DNA of 64,000 nt, taken from the NCBI GenBank assembly GCA_037178625.1, contig CM074131.1:2418001-2482000 (forward strand), read 5' to 3'. Below, piece by piece: positions 61,465 to 64,000 of the stretch (its first letter is position 1; every line of letters starts with the position of its first letter). The notes beneath the pieces are model-generated. The model was not told where the DNA came from. It saw nothing but the letters and a program-made list of their open reading frames with translations, and made no database searches. The position numbers were made by a program, and so were the translations under genes. The DNA is from Skeletonema tropicum. Lineage: Eukaryota; Bacillariophyta; Thalassiosirophyceae; Thalassiosirales; Thalassiosiraceae.

Positions 61465-63382
61465 ATGACAGGATTCTTTGACGACAACGGGGATCCGCAA
61501 ATGGATCCGTATGCGATTCTAAAGATCCAAAATAACGCATCTGATACTGATATAAAGAAGGCATACCGAACGCAGATGCTCCAACTCCATCCGGATAAAC
61601 TCCCTCCCAACCTAACCGCTGAAGAAATAGCCGCTGTTACTGATAAATTCCACATCGTAAAGGATGCGTACGAATTCTTAACAAATGCTCAATACCTCAC
61701 AGCACGGAGGTTATACATGACCAAAATTGCTAGTCGTAGAGCAGAGTATGAACGCAGAGAAGCATTCCTACGGAGGAAGCAAAATAGCGCGAATAGAAGC
61801 TCAGCCTCTGATCCTACACCAGCTCGTAACAATGTGTATCAGCAGTATTCGCATCGTCATCAAGCTCATCGAAATAATGGGAATCGGCCGCAACCGCAAC
61901 CATCACGTTCTTATGCAGTTCCTCCGAGACGGAAGAGCGAAAATAATTTGAATGAGAAGTATGGAAAGAGTGAACCCAATTTGAGGCATGGAAAGAGTGA
62001 TCCCAATTTCAATCCTGGCTACGGCACTAAAAACGGTCGAGGCCAGTCTAATGGAAAGCGTCAAGTGCATAAGACGGGGGGAGTAAGTCAAACGCGCAAG
62101 TACAAGGGTGGAGCGGATATTAATGCAACAAGGGGACGGGGGAGGGCAGCAGGAGGGACGACAGCAAATAATAACCGTGCCTCGAGTAGGGCGAAAAGGA
62201 CCAAGTCTTCGTCGGCTGCAAGGCAGAAAGAGGGTTCTCGTCATCGTGCTAGGTCACAACCACCATCCTCACGCAGTGCAGGGGGAGGAAGCCAAGGAAG
62301 CAACAAAGAGAATCGTAAACAATCCTCCTCTAATGACAATAAACGTCGCAGTCGACAGATGGCACGCGATGGAGATAAAAGATTGCGCTCACGGTCTGCC
62401 CCTGCACGATATTACTCGAAGAACAAATCAGATAAGTCTGTCAGCACCAGGAGAGCATCGAATAGGGAATTACCAGAAGAGTTTTTCTGTCCTCTCACAA
62501 AGCGAATAATGAAAGATCCTGTAGTTGACAATGATGGTCATACCTATGAAAGGGAAGCAATCGAGCGGTGGCTGCGAGCGCAGAGTTCCAGTCCCGTTAC
62601 AAATGAATACTTGAGTTTAGACATGCTAAAGCCGAACAAGAAATTGAAGAGCAAGATTTACAAAGCCACTGGTGAGTGCATCTATGGTTGACGAAGAGCG
62701 TCTATGTTGGCTGAACTTTTTAGACTAATTGATCTTGTTGCTGTGCCATCTTTTACTTTTCATCAGGTAAACCAAGGTCGAGATCACAGAATTCTCGTGG
62801 GAGGTCTAACTCTCCTGGCAGCAACAACTCGAACAAACAGAAAAACTCAAATAGACAGCTTGTAGACTCCTATCTCCGCGAGATCAGTTCAAACTCCAAG
62901 CTTTCAGTGTCTCTAGATTTTATGGGAATCTGTGCCTTTTCATATAGGAAGATAACTTTTGTGATAGAAGTCCCTCTGGAAAAGAAGTCTGGATTCTTTG
63001 TGTATTCCAGCTTTGACGGAGATCCCAGTACATCCAATTTATCAGAGAAAGTTGATGCCTGGAACGATTGGCTATCCAATATTGGCAAATTATCACGTGT
63101 ATCCTTCGTGAAAGCAGGTAAAAGAACTGTTTTCACTCTGAAAGGAAATGAACGGGATATAAGTCGGCGAGAGATCTTTCAAAAGACTCTGGTAAGTTCT
63201 TTCTTCATTTTTATCCACCAATCCTACTTTCACTACTTGTAGACTCACGACATCAATTAATTTATGTGTCACAGGAGTACTTTGTGGAGATGAGTCTAAA
63301 GTTGCACAATATTTTCCACCCCACTGAGGCCAAGGTTGTTGATAAGGTTTGTCTCACCAGAACTCCAGTTGCTGTCGCATGA
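61465..63382 (+). CDS. J-domain and U-box fusion protein, three exons
   Basis: The exons are 61465-62671, 62767-63191 and 63275-63382. Introns are 95 and 83 nt, both gtgagt/gtaagt with cag, giving 579 residues. Residues 14-85 are a J domain (DPYAILKIQNNASDTDIKKA, then YRTQMLQLHPDKL with HPD at 42-44), which stimulates Hsp70. Residues 100-330 are basic and Arg/Ser/Asn-rich with repeated short motifs (YGKSEPNLRHGKSDPNF). Residues 336-402 are a U-box (ELPEEFFCPLTKRIMKDPVV, then DNDGHTYEREAIERWL and SPVTNEYLS), the E2-binding domain of ubiquitin ligases. The C-terminal 175 residues (SLDFMGICAFSYRKITFVIE, VDAWNDWLSNIGKLSRVSF) are ordered but unrecognised. It plausibly couples Hsp70 clients to ubiquitination, as CHIP does with TPR repeats. 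That is inference. Confidence 0.9.
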
Positions 63383-63796
63383 AAGTAAACGTGTACAGAT
63401 GTAAACACATTAACCAAGGTTAGACATAAACATACTCATCGCAAGACATGCTAATACAATAGCTCTCTCTAGCTTCTCTCTAGAGGGAGAGCTCCATTCT
63501 TTCGGGAGGGTAAGTACCCATACTTACTTCTTATGTACCTATTTAACTAAAGATACCGGTAGAAAATAAATATGGGCCCAGGTACCTTCATCTTTCGCGT
63601 AGGGGGTTTTGGCGGGCAAATCATGTAGGAATTCGTACATACTTTTCTGCTGTTTTCTTTAAAATGGGCTTTTCTTGGCGTTAAGTCGCCAACTTTTTGA
63701 TGCCAACACATGGCACGTTCTCCCTCCTTCCTATATATATTTTTTTGTTGGTGCTCACAACTTTATTCAAATACTTAAAGTACCATCACCGCTACA
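63383..63796. other. Intergenic region with short inverted repeat
   Basis: These 414 bp lie between genes on the same strand. agctctctctag (63461-63472) and ctctagagggagagct (63478-63493) form an imperfect hairpin that could end the upstream transcript. Confidence 0.4.
63731..63741 (+). promoter_or_regulatory. Candidate TATA box
   Basis: CTATATATATT lies about 56-66 bp before the ATG at 63797. With initiation about 30 bp downstream this would leave a leader of roughly 30 nt. Seen in sequence only. Confidence 0.4.
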
Positions 63797-64000
63797 ATGG
63801 CAGATGAACAACGCGCTCCCATCAAAATCGAGGGACTCTCCCTTGGAGATGAAGGACAGCTTACTCACTTCAACGCGCTAGCTACCCGTGAAGAAGCTGC
63901 CGCCGCTGCAACAGATCTTGAGGTTGGAGATGCTGCCTTCATCAAGCGTTCTGATCTCAAATGGACCTACGCTGTTGTGGCCGAGAAGGACACTACAGAT
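63797..64000 (+). CDS. Unknown protein, 5' part only
   Basis: The ATG at 63797 opens MADEQRAPIKIEGLSLGDEG, then QLTHFNALATREEAAAAATD. The frame stays open to the window end (68 codons). A TATA-like box lies upstream. The later part (LEVGDAAFIKRSDLKWTYAV) looks strand-rich and well ordered. Codon use (GCC, GCT, CTC, AAG) resembles that of the EF2 gene, suggesting good expression. No family can be named from this piece. Confidence 0.65.
   Translation, partial: MADEQRAPIKIEGLSLGDEGQLTHFNALATREEAAAAATDLEVGDAAFIKRSDLKWTYAVVAEKDTTD

Noticed and set aside
1..64000. tRNA, rRNA or snRNA genes
   Set aside because: I scanned the gaps by eye for A/B-box-like words, cloverleaf pairing and conserved snRNA ends and found nothing convincing. 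A covariance-model search would settle it.

Overview
The window looks like nuclear DNA of a diatom, probably a centric one. All genes are eukaryotic. Introns are few, short (83-253 nt) and GT-AG. Several proteins begin with a signal peptide followed at the cleavage site by a phenylalanine motif (SSA|FCPF, AYA|FASD, VSA|FTTR, ATA|FTTP). This is the hallmark of plastid import through four membranes in diatoms and their relatives. The genus is not settled by what I can see. No tRNA, rRNA or CRISPR array was recognised.

Layout. 1-6.4 kb: a partial mitochondrial Rossmann-fold protein, a UDP-sugar pyrophosphorylase with a prenylation-type C-terminus, a Borealin-like protein and an LYR protein. 6.9-15.2 kb: translation elongation factor 2, a plastid MoeB/ThiF-rhodanese protein, a prolyl 4-hydroxylase and a DysF-TRAF zinc-finger fusion. 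15.2-20.9 kb: a mobile-DNA island with a complete hAT transposon (perfect 18-bp inverted ends, perfect 8-bp target duplication, spliced transposase) and a 484-bp foldback element. 20.9-28 kb: an Sm-like gene, an FAD monooxygenase with an N-terminal Cys-rich module, a PIP kinase and a Dabb protein. 28-36.3 kb: two related membrane sulfotransferases and organelle proteins. 36.5-49.2 kb: a low-complexity protein, plastid FKBP, RPB7, mitochondrial-type thiolase, PDCD2L, YIF1 and a CWF19L1-like factor. 49.2-52.4 kb: a gene-free block with two different tandem arrays (about 185 and 175 bp periods). 52.4-64 kb: two unknown fragments, a plastid ThiD-ThiE fusion, a secreted unknown, SMPD4-like, a J-domain/U-box fusion and a partial gene at the edge.

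Genes are mostly ordinary housekeeping genes, often in divergent pairs with 0.4-0.5 kb between them. Plastid roles cluster by function only loosely (thiamine synthesis, sulfur transfer, protein folding). A recurring oddity is that otherwise recognisable conserved genes (RPB7, YIF1, CWF19L1, ThiDE, Sm-like, a sulfotransferase, PIP kinase, Borealin-like) change reading frame by single bases. Other genes such as EF2 and the thiolase are clean. This looks more like indel errors in the assembly than biology, but needs read-level proof. The strongest biological signals are the intact hAT element, the foldback repeat beside a gene start, the paired satellite arrays and the unusual fusions (J+U-box, DysF+TRAF, Cys-module+FAD monooxygenase).
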